NCBI GenBank assembly: GCA_009774615.1
Contig: VSOC01000048.1
Span: forward strand, 1-25,306
Direction of reading: 5' to 3'
DNA length: 25,306 nucleotides
Source of the DNA: Lachnospiraceae bacterium
GTDB taxonomy: Bacteria > Bacillota > Clostridia > Lachnospirales > Lachnospiraceae
Positions 6,780 through 13,843 of the stretch are shown piece after piece (position 1 is the first letter of the stretch; every line of letters starts with the position of its first letter). Position numbers and translations under genes: made by a program. The notes under the pieces are model-generated. The model had not been told where the DNA came from and searched no databases. It was given only the letters and a program-made list of their open reading frames with translations.

Positions 6780-7534
6780 ACACAGAGAGAGAATTAAATC
6801 TGCAATTCGAGATAAAACCAGGTGCGGAATCTGACAGAGAATCTGCAGAGGAATCCGGCATAGAATCTGCTGGGGAATCCGAGGTAAAACCCGATAAAAG
6901 GACAAGGGAAATCCTCCGCTATCTGGGCGATCAAAAGGGAAAAGAGCAGGAAGATAAAGCCGTGCTGGAACTGATTTCTTCCTGTGTCGCCGAACTGGAA
7001 GCGGGGATTTCCCCAAAGCATATTTACCGGGAATTTCCCCTGCAGGTAAGCGGTGAAACCATTGACGGTGGCTGTTTTCAGACGAAGAGTAAGGCGCTTG
7101 GGAAAAACCTTAAAGACTGTGAAAGTATAATTCTCTTTGCAGCGACCTTAGGAACGGGGGCGGACTACCTTCTGGGACGCTATAGCCGGATAAAGATGAG
7201 CCGGGCCGTGGTAATGCAGGCGGCGGCTACAGCCCTGTTAGAGGAATACTGCGACCGGATTTGCAGGCAGCTTTCTAAGGAATATGAAAAACAGGAACGT
7301 TTTCTGCGCCCGAGATTCAGCCCCGGCTACGGTGATTTTTCCTTAGAAGTACAGCCAAAGCTGCTGGATGCGTTAGAGGCAGGAAAGCGTCTGGGGATTA
7401 AGCTGACGGACAGCCTTTTAATGCTCCCTTCCAAGTCGGTAACGGCAGTGCTTGGCGTCAGTAAAATTCCCGGAAAATGCAGGGTGCAGGGGTGTGAAGT
7501 ATGTTTGAAGGAAGATTGTCTTTATCGGAGGTAG
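6776..7534 (+). CDS. Methionine synthase reactivation-domain protein (stand-alone)
   Basis: 252 aa. It corresponds to the AdoMet-binding C-terminal activation domain of MetH, here as its own gene. That domain remethylates oxidised cob(II)alamin with S-adenosylmethionine and an electron donor. Diagnostic are RFSPGYGDFSLEVQ (about 181-194), where the R-x-S-P-G-Y is the AdoMet site, and MLPSKSVTAVLGVSK (about 217-231). The C-terminus ends in a Cys cluster (C-x5-C-x2-C-x4-C) that I would expect to bind metal or Fe-S, in keeping with small clostridial versions. The start ATG overlaps the metF stop by four bases. Residues about 17-42 are an acidic low-complexity insert (repeated E-S-A-E-E-S type) coded by a 24-base near-repeat. 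The following MetH lacks this domain, so the two proteins complement each other. Confidence 0.85.
   Translation: MNTERELNLQFEIKPGAESDRESAEESGIESAGESEVKPDKRTREILRYLGDQKGKEQEDKAVLELISSCVAELEAGISPKHIYREFPLQVSGETIDGGCFQTKSKALGKNLKDCESIILFAATLGTGADYLLGRYSRIKMSRAVVMQAAATALLEEYCDRICRQLSKEYEKQERFLRPRFSPGYGDFSLEVQPKLLDALEAGKRLGIKLTDSLLMLPSKSVTAVLGVSKIPGKCRVQGCEVCLKEDCLYRR
6839..6886 (+). repeat. 24-bp imperfect tandem repeat inside a coding region
   Basis: Two neighbouring 24-base units beginning GAATCTGC (6839-6862 and 6863-6886), each with GGAATCCG in the middle. The length is a multiple of three, so the reading frame is kept. It encodes the acidic N-terminal insert of the reactivation protein. Confidence 0.7.
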
Positions 7535-7595
7535 GGATGGATAAAGAAATGTTTTAACATGGGGAAATAATTGAATGCATGATAAAAAGATGAAT

Positions 7596-7618
7596 TTGTG
7601 ACAACACGGTTGACACAA
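7596..7618. promoter_or_regulatory. Inverted repeat before metH, candidate operator
   Basis: TTGTGACAAC (7596-7605), a 3-base spacer ACG, then GTTGACACAA (7609-7618): 10-base arms with a single mismatch, ending a few bases before the metH ribosome site. It could be a repressor site or a small RNA hairpin limiting access to the AGGAGG. I cannot name the regulator. Confidence 0.45.
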
Positions 7619-7635
7619 ACAAACAGGAGGATAAG

Positions 7636-10149
7636 ATGAAACTGCTGCAGTGGTTCAAAGAGCACAGAGTATTTTTTGACGGGGGGATGGGAAGTCTTTT
7701 GCAGGAGAGGGGACTTAAACCGGGGGAACTGCCGGAAACCTGGAACCTGCTTCATCCCGAAGCGCTGGTGGAGATTCATAAGAATTATCTTCAGGCCGGC
7801 GCAAATATCTTAACGACAAATACTTTCGGTCTTAACGGGCTGAAATTTCCGGCGGGCGGGGAATGGGATCTTGCCGCCCTGGTTACTGCGGCGGTGGAAA
7901 ATGCGGCAAAGGCCAGAAAAGAATATGAAAGAGAATGCCGGGAAGGGGGAAGGAAGGCACAGCCTTCGTTTATTGCCCTGGATCTGGGGCCGACGGGGAA
8001 GCTTCTTAAGCCTCTGGGGGATTTGGAGTTTTCGCGGGCCGTTGAACTCTATGGGGAAGTTATCCGGGAAGGCGAGCAGGTCGGTGCGGATGTAATTTTA
8101 ATTGAAACGATGAGCGACAGCCTGGAGGTAAAGGCGGCTGTGCTGGCGGCAAAGGAAAACTGCAGCCTTCCGGTCTTTGCCACGATGGCATTTGACGAAA
8201 AGGGAAAGCTTCTGACCGGCGGAAATGTGGAATCCATCGTCGCCCTGTTAGAGGGACTTCGGGTAGATGCCCTGGGCTTAAACTGCGGGTTGGGGCCGGT
8301 GCAGATGAGGCCCATTGCCGAAAAGCTTCTGGAAGTTTCCTCCATCCCTGTGATTGTCAACCCCAACGCTGGGCTTCCGCGCAGTGAAGGGGGAAAAACG
8401 GTTTACGATATCGACTCGGATCAGTTTGCCCGGGAAATGGCTGAGATTGCCGAAATGGGCGTGTGGATGATGGGCGGCTGCTGCGGGACGACGCCGGAGC
8501 ATATCAAAAAGCTTGTGCAGGCGTGTGAAGATTATCCTGTGGTCTGGCCGGAGAAAAAGCACCGAACCGTGATTTCCTCCTATGCCCAGGCGGTGGTGAT
8601 TGGAGATAACCCGGTGCTGATTGGGGAGAGGATTAATCCCACGGGAAAGGCAAAGTTTAAACAGGCCCTGCGCGATCACAACTTAGAATACATCCTTCAG
8701 GAAGGGCTGACCCAGCAGGATAATGGTGCCCATGTTCTGGATGTCAACGTGGGTCTGCCCGAAATCGACGAACCTGCTATGATGGAAGAGGTGGTTAAGG
8801 AATTGCAGGCGGTACTGGATCTGCCTTTGCAGATTGATACCTCGAATATCCAGGCCATGGAACGGGCGCTGCGCTGCTATAACGGAAAGGCTCTGGTCAA
8901 TTCGGTGAACGGAAAAGCTGAGGTGATGGAAGCGGTATTTCCCCTGGTTGCAAAATACGGCGGCGTTGTGGTGGGACTCTGCCTGGACGAAGAGGGAATC
9001 CCGGAAACGGCAGAGGGCAGGCTTCGTGTGGCAGAAAAGATTTATAAGACTGCCGAACGCTATGGGATTGGGCAGGAAGATATCCTGATCGACGGTCTAT
9101 GCATGACAGTAAGTTCCGACAGCAAGGGGGCGCTGACGACCCTGGAAACGCTGCGCCGGGTGCGGGACGAGCTGGGCGGAAAAACCATCCTGGGCGTTTC
9201 GAATATCTCCTTTGGTCTTCCGCAGCGGGAGATTATTAACGGGGCCTTTTTTACCATGGCGCTTCATGACGGTTTGAGCGCTGCCATCATTAACCCTAAT
9301 AACGAGGCGATGATGCGTGCCTACTATAGCTTCCGCGCCCTTTCTAATCTCGATTTGCAGTGCAGGGATTATATTGAAATCTATGGAAGCAATCCGGTGC
9401 AGGGACTGGGCAATACGCTGAAAAAGGGCGGACAGGATACGGGCTTATCCGGTGGAGGAGATGTATCGGGCGGAAGTTTATCCGGTACAGGAAAACGATC
9501 GAATGCAGGTTTATCCGGCAAAGAAAAAAAAGAAATGAAACTGGGGGAAGCCATTGCCCGCGGATTAAAAGAAGGAGCGGCAGGTGCGGTTTCTAAGCTT
9601 CTTTTGACAGAAGATGCTCTGACGATTATTAACCGGGAAATGATTCCTGCCTTGGATAAGGTGGGAAAAGGATTTGAACAGGGAACGGTTTTTCTTCCGC
9701 AATTGTTAATGAGCGCAGAGGCAGCCAAGGGTGCTTTTGATGTGATTAAAGAGCAGATGCAAAGAAGCGGGCAGGTGCAGGAAGTAAAAGGAAGAATTAT
9801 CCTGGCGACAGTGAAGGGGGATATTCACGATATCGGGAAAAATATTGTGAAGGTTCTTCTGGAAAATTACGGGTATCAGGTGCTGGATCTGGGAAAAGAT
9901 GTTCCCCCCGAACTTGTGGTGGAAACGGCAGTGAAGGAAGAAATTAAGCTGGTTGGATTAAGCGCATTAATGACAACAACCGTTCCCAGTATGGAAGAAA
10001 CCATAAAGCAGTTAAGGGCAAAGGCTCCCAGGGTAAAAGTTATGGTGGGCGGGGCCGTGCTCACCCAGGAATACGCTGATACCATCGGCGCAGACTGCTA
10101 CTGCCGGGATGCGATGGCTTCGGTGAATTATGCGGAGAGTGTATTTTAG
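7636..10149 (+). CDS. metH: Cobalamin-dependent methionine synthase lacking the activation domain
   Basis: 837 aa, against about 1,200 for E. coli MetH, because the reactivation domain is a separate gene just upstream. Domains: homocysteine/zinc module (1-300) with zinc ligands Cys217 (GLNCG), Cys282 and Cys283 (GGCCGT); methyltetrahydrofolate-binding pterin module (about 315-590, starting VIGDNPVLIGERINPTGK); cobalamin cap helices (about 630-715); and a Rossmann-type cobalamin domain with D729-x-H731-x-x-G734, whose His is the lower axial ligand. It transfers methyl groups from folate through cobalamin to homocysteine. AGGAGG precedes the ATG. Residues about 596-634 form a Gly/Ser-rich linker between the folate and cap modules, encoded with three TTATCCGG copies; this is longer and more repetitive than the usual hinge. 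Confidence 0.95.
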   Translation: MKLLQWFKEHRVFFDGGMGSLLQERGLKPGELPETWNLLHPEALVEIHKNYLQAGANILTTNTFGLNGLKFPAGGEWDLAALVTAAVENAAKARKEYERECREGGRKAQPSFIALDLGPTGKLLKPLGDLEFSRAVELYGEVIREGEQVGADVILIETMSDSLEVKAAVLAAKENCSLPVFATMAFDEKGKLLTGGNVESIVALLEGLRVDALGLNCGLGPVQMRPIAEKLLEVSSIPVIVNPNAGLPRSEGGKTVYDIDSDQFAREMAEIAEMGVWMMGGCCGTTPEHIKKLVQACEDYPVVWPEKKHRTVISSYAQAVVIGDNPVLIGERINPTGKAKFKQALRDHNLEYILQEGLTQQDNGAHVLDVNVGLPEIDEPAMMEEVVKELQAVLDLPLQIDTSNIQAMERALRCYNGKALVNSVNGKAEVMEAVFPLVAKYGGVVVGLCLDEEGIPETAEGRLRVAEKIYKTAERYGIGQEDILIDGLCMTVSSDSKGALTTLETLRRVRDELGGKTILGVSNISFGLPQREIINGAFFTMALHDGLSAAIINPNNEAMMRAYYSFRALSNLDLQCRDYIEIYGSNPVQGLGNTLKKGGQDTGLSGGGDVSGGSLSGTGKRSNAGLSGKEKKEMKLGEAIARGLKEGAAGAVSKLLLTEDALTIINREMIPALDKVGKGFEQGTVFLPQLLMSAEAAKGAFDVIKEQMQRSGQVQEVKGRIILATVKGDIHDIGKNIVKVLLENYGYQVLDLGKDVPPELVVETAVKEEIKLVGLSALMTTTVPSMEETIKQLRAKAPRVKVMVGGAVLTQEYADTIGADCYCRDAMASVNYAESVF

Positions 10150-10167
10150 CCAAATTCAGCAAGAAGT

Positions 10168-10190
10168 CCCTCACTTCTAAAAGTGGCGGG
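10168..10190 (+). repeat. Hairpin downstream of metH (terminator or IS200/IS605-type remnant)
   Basis: CACTT (10172-10176) and AAGTG (10181-10185) around a CTAA loop, extended by CCC/GGG (10168-10170 with 10188-10190). It starts 18 bases after the metH stop. The nearest T run (10201-10205) is ten bases beyond the stem, too far for a typical terminator. A short imperfect stem followed by GATGAATTGC resembles the ends of IS200/IS605 elements that I recall from Clostridia. No tnpA or tnpB is present. Confidence 0.35.
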
Positions 10191-10224
10191 ATGAATTGCG
10201 TTTTTAGGCGATTTCAGAAAACAA

Positions 10225-10253
10225 TTGAATATGTGTGGGAGAATTGCTTTATT
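10225..10253 (+). promoter_or_regulatory. Possible promoter of the AAA-ATPase/nuclease gene
   Basis: -35 TTGAAT (10225-10230), 17 bases, -10 TTTATT (10248-10253). Imperfect, but correctly spaced and 25 bases before the chosen start. Confidence 0.35.
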
Positions 10254-10277
10254 AAGAAGAGGAAAGGGGTTGTATAT

Positions 10278-11855
10278 ATGGGTGTCTATCTGAATCCGGG
10301 GAACAAAGGTTTTTGGGAGTCTATCCGTTCTGAAATTTATGTGGATAAAACAGGATTGATTGCAGAAACAAATCAATGCATCAATACAGAGCAGAAATTT
10401 CTTTGTGTGAGCAGGCCCAGGCGCTTTGGAAAATCCATGGCTCTGAAAATGCTTGCGGCCTATTACAGTTGCGGCTGCGATTCTAAAGAATTGTTTGCAG
10501 GACGCAGCATTGCGGGGCACCCAACGTATAAGAAATATTTGAACCGATATGATGTTGTTTTTCTGAATATGCAGCAGTTTCTGATTGAGGCAGCTTCCGG
10601 AAAGGTGACCGAATATCTGGAGCAGGAAGTACTGGAAGAATTAAACGAAGAGTATGGAACGGTTTTAAAGGGGCGTGAAATGGGGCTTGCTGCTGCGTTC
10701 CGAAAAATCTATGCCAAAACGGATAAGCAATTTATTTTTTTGATCGACGAGTGGGACTGTGTTATGCGTGAAAGGCAGGAGTCAGAAACGCTGCAAAAAC
10801 AGTATCTGGATTTTTTGAGAAATCTTTTAAAAGACCAGCCCTATATTGCACTTGCGTATATGACGGGTATTCTTCCTGTAAAAAAGTATGGTCAGCATTC
10901 GGCACTGAATATGTTCTGGGAGTATTCCATGACGAACCAGTTTGCTTTTGAGGAATATACCGGTTTTACCGAAGATGAGGTAAAAGTATTATGCGAGAAA
11001 TATGCTATGGATTTTGCCCTGATCAGCAACTGGTATGATGGGTATAAGTTCCGGGAGTTTCAGCATATTTATAATCCAAGGTCTGTCGTTGCGGCAATGA
11101 AAAACCGCATACTGTCAAATTACTGGACTTCAACAGAAACTTATGAAGCCTTGAAAGTTTATATGGATATGGATTTTGACGGGCTTCGCTCAGATATTGT
11201 ACAGATGCTCGGCGGCGGACGTGTCAGAGTCAACATGCGGAGTTTTCAGAATGATATGCAGAGTTTCAGGATAAAAGACGATGTGCTCACACTGCTGATT
11301 CATTTGGGATACCTTGCCTATGATTCCAGAGAAGAAGAAGCGTTTATCCCCAATAAGGAAATCATTGGAGAGTTTGAAAATGCCATGAGCGTAAGTGGTT
11401 GGCCGGAAATTGTGCGCATTTTAAAGGCGTCAGACCAACTGCTGAAAGATACGCTGAATGGCGATGAGGAAAGCGTTGCTAAGGGACTTGACAGGGCGCA
11501 TACAGAAGCGGCTTCGATTCTGACTTATAATGATGAAAATTCGCTGGCGTGTGCAATTGGCCTTGCATATTACAGCGCAAGAAAAGATTACAGACGCATA
11601 AGGGAGCTGCCGTCAGGACGTGGTTTTGCTGATGTCGTATTTTTGCCGCTGCCATCCGTAAAGAAACCAGCGCTTATTATAGAATTAAAGTATGATCGGT
11701 CGGCTCATGCAGCAATACAGCAGATCAAAGACAGGCAGTATACGCAGGTATTGGAAGGATATGCGGGGGAAATACTGGCTGTAGGAATCAATTATAATCG
11801 GGACAATATCAACAAACCGCACAGCTGCGTGATTGAAAGGATGGAAAAGCAGTAG
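10278..11855 (+). CDS. AAA-ATPase with C-terminal PD-(D/E)XK nuclease-like domain (DUF1703 type)
   Basis: 525 aa from the ATG at 10278. An in-frame ATG at 10191 would add 29 residues without family character and would begin inside the hairpin region. The N-terminus (NPGNKGFWESIRSEIYVDKTGLI) is the usual opening of this gut-Firmicutes and Bacteroidetes family. Walker A is SRPRRFGKS (45-53), lacking the first Gly as is common in this family. Walker B is FLIDEWD (about 155-161). The C-terminal nuclease-like fold shows D452 (GFADVVFLP) and E469-L470-K471 (IIELK), followed by the conserved Gln/Tyr helix (QQIKDRQY). Such genes are abundant, often multicopy and of unsettled function; defence, mobile-element or signalling roles have been suggested. 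It stands alone, between the methionine operon and an AT-rich accessory patch. Confidence 0.88.
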   Translation: MGVYLNPGNKGFWESIRSEIYVDKTGLIAETNQCINTEQKFLCVSRPRRFGKSMALKMLAAYYSCGCDSKELFAGRSIAGHPTYKKYLNRYDVVFLNMQQFLIEAASGKVTEYLEQEVLEELNEEYGTVLKGREMGLAAAFRKIYAKTDKQFIFLIDEWDCVMRERQESETLQKQYLDFLRNLLKDQPYIALAYMTGILPVKKYGQHSALNMFWEYSMTNQFAFEEYTGFTEDEVKVLCEKYAMDFALISNWYDGYKFREFQHIYNPRSVVAAMKNRILSNYWTSTETYEALKVYMDMDFDGLRSDIVQMLGGGRVRVNMRSFQNDMQSFRIKDDVLTLLIHLGYLAYDSREEEAFIPNKEIIGEFENAMSVSGWPEIVRILKASDQLLKDTLNGDEESVAKGLDRAHTEAASILTYNDENSLACAIGLAYYSARKDYRRIRELPSGRGFADVVFLPLPSVKKPALIIELKYDRSAHAAIQQIKDRQYTQVLEGYAGEILAVGINYNRDNINKPHSCVIERMEKQ

Positions 11856-12111
11856 AAGGGGGTGTCGGGAAATAATGGTTTATGTCCCTGCTATGTAAGA
11901 ACGTTTCAACCGCAACATACAATATCCTCCATAACAGCATTGACGTATACACATATGCAGGTTATTTCTTGCGGATAGACTGCAATAAAGCGGAAGAAGG
12001 ATTGAAAAAAGAAGATAAAAGTAAAGAGGAACAAAGGAAAAATAATTACAGAAGAAATAATCATAGAAGATAGAGAAGGAATGGTAACGAAAGAATAATT
12101 TATAGAAGAAA
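11856..12111. other. AT-rich spacer without a supported gene
   Basis: The 256 bases after the AAA-ATPase gene are A/G-rich on the plus strand. Short open frames exist on both strands, but none has a ribosome site or recognisable protein character. No terminator for the ATPase gene is evident. Confidence 0.5.
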
Positions 12112-12154
12112 TAAAAAGACTGCTGCAAAATACATCACTGTACTTTGCAGCAGT
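12112..12154 (-). terminator. Rho-independent terminator of the small coiled-coil gene
   Basis: Stem ACTGCTGCAAA (12119-12129) with TTTGCAGCAGT (12144-12154), extended inward by TAC/GTA. On the minus strand the stem is followed by CTTTTTATTT, so it acts on leftward transcription from the gene at 12220-12441. A second, bulged stem (12163-12174 with 12200-12210) lies between the stop codon and this terminator. Confidence 0.8.
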
Positions 12155-12219
12155 TCCAACCATTTACAGGGAATCCGATAGAGTTTGCAACTGACGGTAA
12201 TTCCCGTAAATTCATGTTG

Positions 12220-12441
12220 TTATTCGGACTGAACAACAGCTAAAAACTCATCTACGGATTTTCCGGAAGCAACGAAAGCATCAATGATTTTCTGCTTAGC
12301 TGCCTCGTCTGCTTTTGCAGCAACCAATTTACGCTGTTTCTTTAAGTCAGAAATCTGCTCTTGAAGGTCAGCGATTTTCTGATCAATTGCCTGCATTTCC
12401 TCTGTCGGATTCAAGTTGGATTTTCTTCTTCCGCGTGGCAT
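12220..12441 (-). CDS. Small coiled-coil protein, 73 aa
   Basis: The ATG has a near-perfect AGGAGGT site six bases upstream, a strong promoter and a terminator, so this is a genuine monocistronic gene. The protein has a basic N-terminus (MPRGRRKSN), a heptad-like helix (about 13-52: IDQKIADLQEQISDLKKQRK, then Ala/Lys-rich), and a short C-terminal helix (KIIDAFVASGKSVDEFLAVV). The layout recalls small DUF4315-type or H-NS-like coiled-coil proteins, where a basic tail may contact nucleic acid, but I do not recognise a specific family. The strong expression signals suggest an abundant product. A short inverted repeat, CCGAA-AA-TTCGG (12471-12482), lies in its leader. Confidence 0.75.
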   Translation of the reverse strand: MPRGRRKSNLNPTEEMQAIDQKIADLQEQISDLKKQRKLVAAKADEAAKQKIIDAFVASGKSVDEFLAVVQSE

Positions 12442-12497
12442 GAAATTACCTCCTAAAATAATGTTAGTAACCGAAAATTCGGTCCCCTATGTTTAAG

Positions 12498-12526
12498 AGT
12501 ATATCATCTCTTGCACAGTATTTCAA
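12498..12526 (-). promoter_or_regulatory. Strong promoter of the small coiled-coil gene
   Basis: Minus strand: -35 TTGAAA (12521-12526), exactly 17 bases, -10 TATACT (12498-12503). The start would give a leader of about 50 bases carrying the CCGAA/TTCGG dyad and the AGGAGGT site. Confidence 0.7.
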
Positions 12527-12572
12527 GAAGTATTTATGCATTTTCATAAAAAAATTTCAATTTTTTATAAAC

Positions 12573-12821
12573 TTAAGAAATACCGGAAAATTGGTTTTTT
12601 ACTTTTACCAGTTTTTCCTTTTCAGCCTGCTGCTGCTGATACCATCCTTTTTGCGTCATCTGCTGGTAAATGGATTCCTGCATATTTAAGCTTTTATTTA
12701 ATGCAGAATCAAAAGCCTGGTGAACATCTCCTGTAGAAGATTCGATGGTTCCGTGCAGATAGAGCTCACAAACTCCTTTTGTTGTCAAAAGAAGGTTTTG
12801 CATTGTACATTTTTCGTCCAT
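12573..12821 (-). CDS. CotF-like spore coat protein
   Basis: 82 aa. The start is the ATG at 12821, preceded by AAAGGAGG; a longer frame reaching 12902 adds a segment without ribosome site. The sequence matches the CotF-type coat-protein pattern: an N-terminal helix with M-Q-N-L-L-L-T-T-K-G, a central pair of long helices (VHQAFDSALNKSLNMQESIY), and the characteristic Gln/Lys-Gly-Trp-Tyr near residues 63-66 (MTQKGWYQQQQA). In endospore formers these small helical, ferritin-like-fold proteins associate with the coat. The gene sits with another small coat-type gene on the same strand, which indicates a sporulating host. Expression is expected in the mother cell, but I could not assign a sigma-K or sigma-E promoter with confidence. 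Confidence 0.75.
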   Translation of the reverse strand: MDEKCTMQNLLLTTKGVCELYLHGTIESSTGDVHQAFDSALNKSLNMQESIYQQMTQKGWYQQQQAEKEKLVKVKNQFSGIS

Positions 12822-12832
12822 GATTTTCCTCC

Positions 12833-12926
12833 TTTCATTTTGAACTAGTGTTTGGTTTAAATTCGAATGCGGCGGCATAGTCTTCCCGGATATGATTTTC
12901 ATTTTGAACTAGTGTTTGGTTTAAAT
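12833..12926 (-). repeat. 30-bp exact direct repeat upstream of the CotF-like gene
   Basis: The same 30 bases occur at 12833-12862 and 12897-12926, 64 bases apart start to start. The unit contains AACTAGTGTTTGGTTTAAAT. The copy next to the gene is joined to the ribosome site and the outer one is not, which suggests a duplication of the leader or promoter segment. Confidence 0.85.
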
Positions 12927-12967
12927 GCCTGGCTTAAAGAAGGGATGAAGTCCGTCCATGGTATCGG

Positions 12968-13141
12968 TCAGACCAATTTGTATAAGCTGTCAAAAATTTG
13001 CTGATGGGTGGCTTTTAATTCCTGTACACAGGAGATTAACTGGCTGTCGTTTAAACACTTCATCGCTTCATCACACTGATTTTTCAGGAACTGCTCGTGG
13101 GTCAGTGCATCTTCGATATAGGATAATTCTTTAGGACTCAT
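12968..13141 (-). CDS. Small coat-type helical protein, 57 aa
   Basis: The ATG at 13141 has GGAGG eight bases upstream; a GTG three codons earlier is too close to that site. The sequence (MSPKELSYIEDALTHEQFL, then a Cys-containing helix, then HQQIFDSLYKLV) is an all-helical hairpin resembling the short CotF-family partners found beside coat genes in Clostridia. The LSYIEDAL-x-HE and HQQIF blocks are the basis for this. It probably forms a pair with the neighbouring 82-aa protein, reading in the same direction, with the 30-bp repeat between them. The family call is moderate; the open frame and ribosome site are solid. Confidence 0.65.
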   Translation of the reverse strand: MSPKELSYIEDALTHEQFLKNQCDEAMKCLNDSQLISCVQELKATHQQIFDSLYKLV

Positions 13142-13542
13142 TTTTCTCACCTCCGAGATTACTGTGTCCGGATTATGCGAAAACCATACAGGGAGATTAT
13201 GGACAAAAAGATTTCTTTTTTCAAAATCAGTAATCTTTAATGGATGGAAAACAGGAATATTCTATGTCTTATACAATCTAAAAATATGGAATCTTTCAAT
13301 AGAATTCATTTACAGTACTTTTCCAATGATTTTGTATCTTTCCTAATCGATACCTGTTTCTATTAAAGGTGAGTTCTTATCATTAAAAGGTGAATTCTTA
13401 TAAAATTTTTTGTGCATGCAAATCTCAATATCTTTTTTTGTTCCAATATTGAAGTTTTGATAAAAATAGGGCTTATTTTTGATTGCACGGATAAAATAGG
13501 TATTCCAGGAAAAAAATAATTGATTCCTCCTTCTTTTAATGT
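13142..13542. other. AT-rich spacer with no supported gene
   Basis: Apart from the ribosome site of the small coat gene at its left end, the region holds short open frames with no ribosome site or family character. A near-tandem of about 20 bases (ATTAAAGGTGAGTTCTTAT-type, 13362-13380 and 13382-13401) is the only visible structure. Confidence 0.5.
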
Positions 13543-13776
13543 CGGATTCCTCATATCTTCCATTTGAACTTCCCGCTTGGCGTATCGCTGCGGTAAGTGC
13601 CATTTACATACAGTATGCGCGAATCGTCCTCAAATCTTTCCACGGTTTTTAAAAAGCACCATTCAATCGAATAGAGCGCCAATTCTTTTCCTATTACATC
13701 AATGCCATATTTGGTTAAGGTCATTAAAAAGAGCATTGTGCTATAAAAATGACCAATGTAAAATAAAATTAGCGTG
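13543..13776 (-). pseudogene. Remnant of an Rpn/PD-(D/E)XK transposase-family protein
   Basis: The minus-strand translation reads KYGIDVIGKELALYSIEW, then ERFEDDSRILYVNGTYRSD, then TPSGKF. This matches the middle of Rpn-type (recombination-promoting nuclease/putative transposase) proteins of Lachnospiraceae, where an 'I.YVNG.Y....P.G+L' block follows 'DV.GKGLPIY.IE'. Immediately after GKF the frame shifts by one, and the next frame opens with MEDMRN, the 'MEEMRN' block that normally lies about 40 residues further on. So the intervening 'MHDF...ERVRYFKE' part has been deleted (junction about 13561-13566). The N-terminal nuclease domain and the C-terminus beyond MEDMRN are also missing. It is a decayed fragment, not a functional gene. 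Confidence 0.65.
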
Positions 13777-13778
13777 TA

Positions 13779-13807
13779 CCTGAAAGAAAATTGCCGCAAT
13801 TATCAGG
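13779..13807. promoter_or_regulatory. Dyad upstream of the ECF sigma gene
   Basis: CCTGA (13779-13783) with TCAGG (13803-13807), and inside it AATTGC (13789-13794) with GCAATT (13796-13801). It overlaps the proposed -35 of the sigma promoter, so it could be an operator or an old terminator stem. Confidence 0.35.
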
Positions 13808-13821
13808 CTTTTACGAATAAT
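13791..13821 (+). promoter_or_regulatory. Promoter of the ECF sigma operon
   Basis: TTGCCG (13791-13796), 19 bases, AATAAT (13816-13821), within TTTTACGAATAATAA. The same arrangement and extended -10 block occur before the secreted-protein gene, which argues that one sigma factor reads both. Confidence 0.45.
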
Positions 13822-13843
13822 AAATCACAAATGAGGAGAGAAC

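Noticed and set aside
7610..7615. Consensus TTGACA as a -35 element for metH
   Set aside because: A -10 at 17 bases would fall inside the metH coding region; the hexamer is better explained as part of the inverted repeat.
11882..12073. 63-aa plus-strand open frame and overlapping minus-strand frames
   Set aside because: No ribosome sites, biased composition from A/G-rich DNA, no family character.
13164..13346. 60-aa plus-strand open frame
   Set aside because: No ribosome site or recognisable features; typical chance frame in AT-rich DNA.
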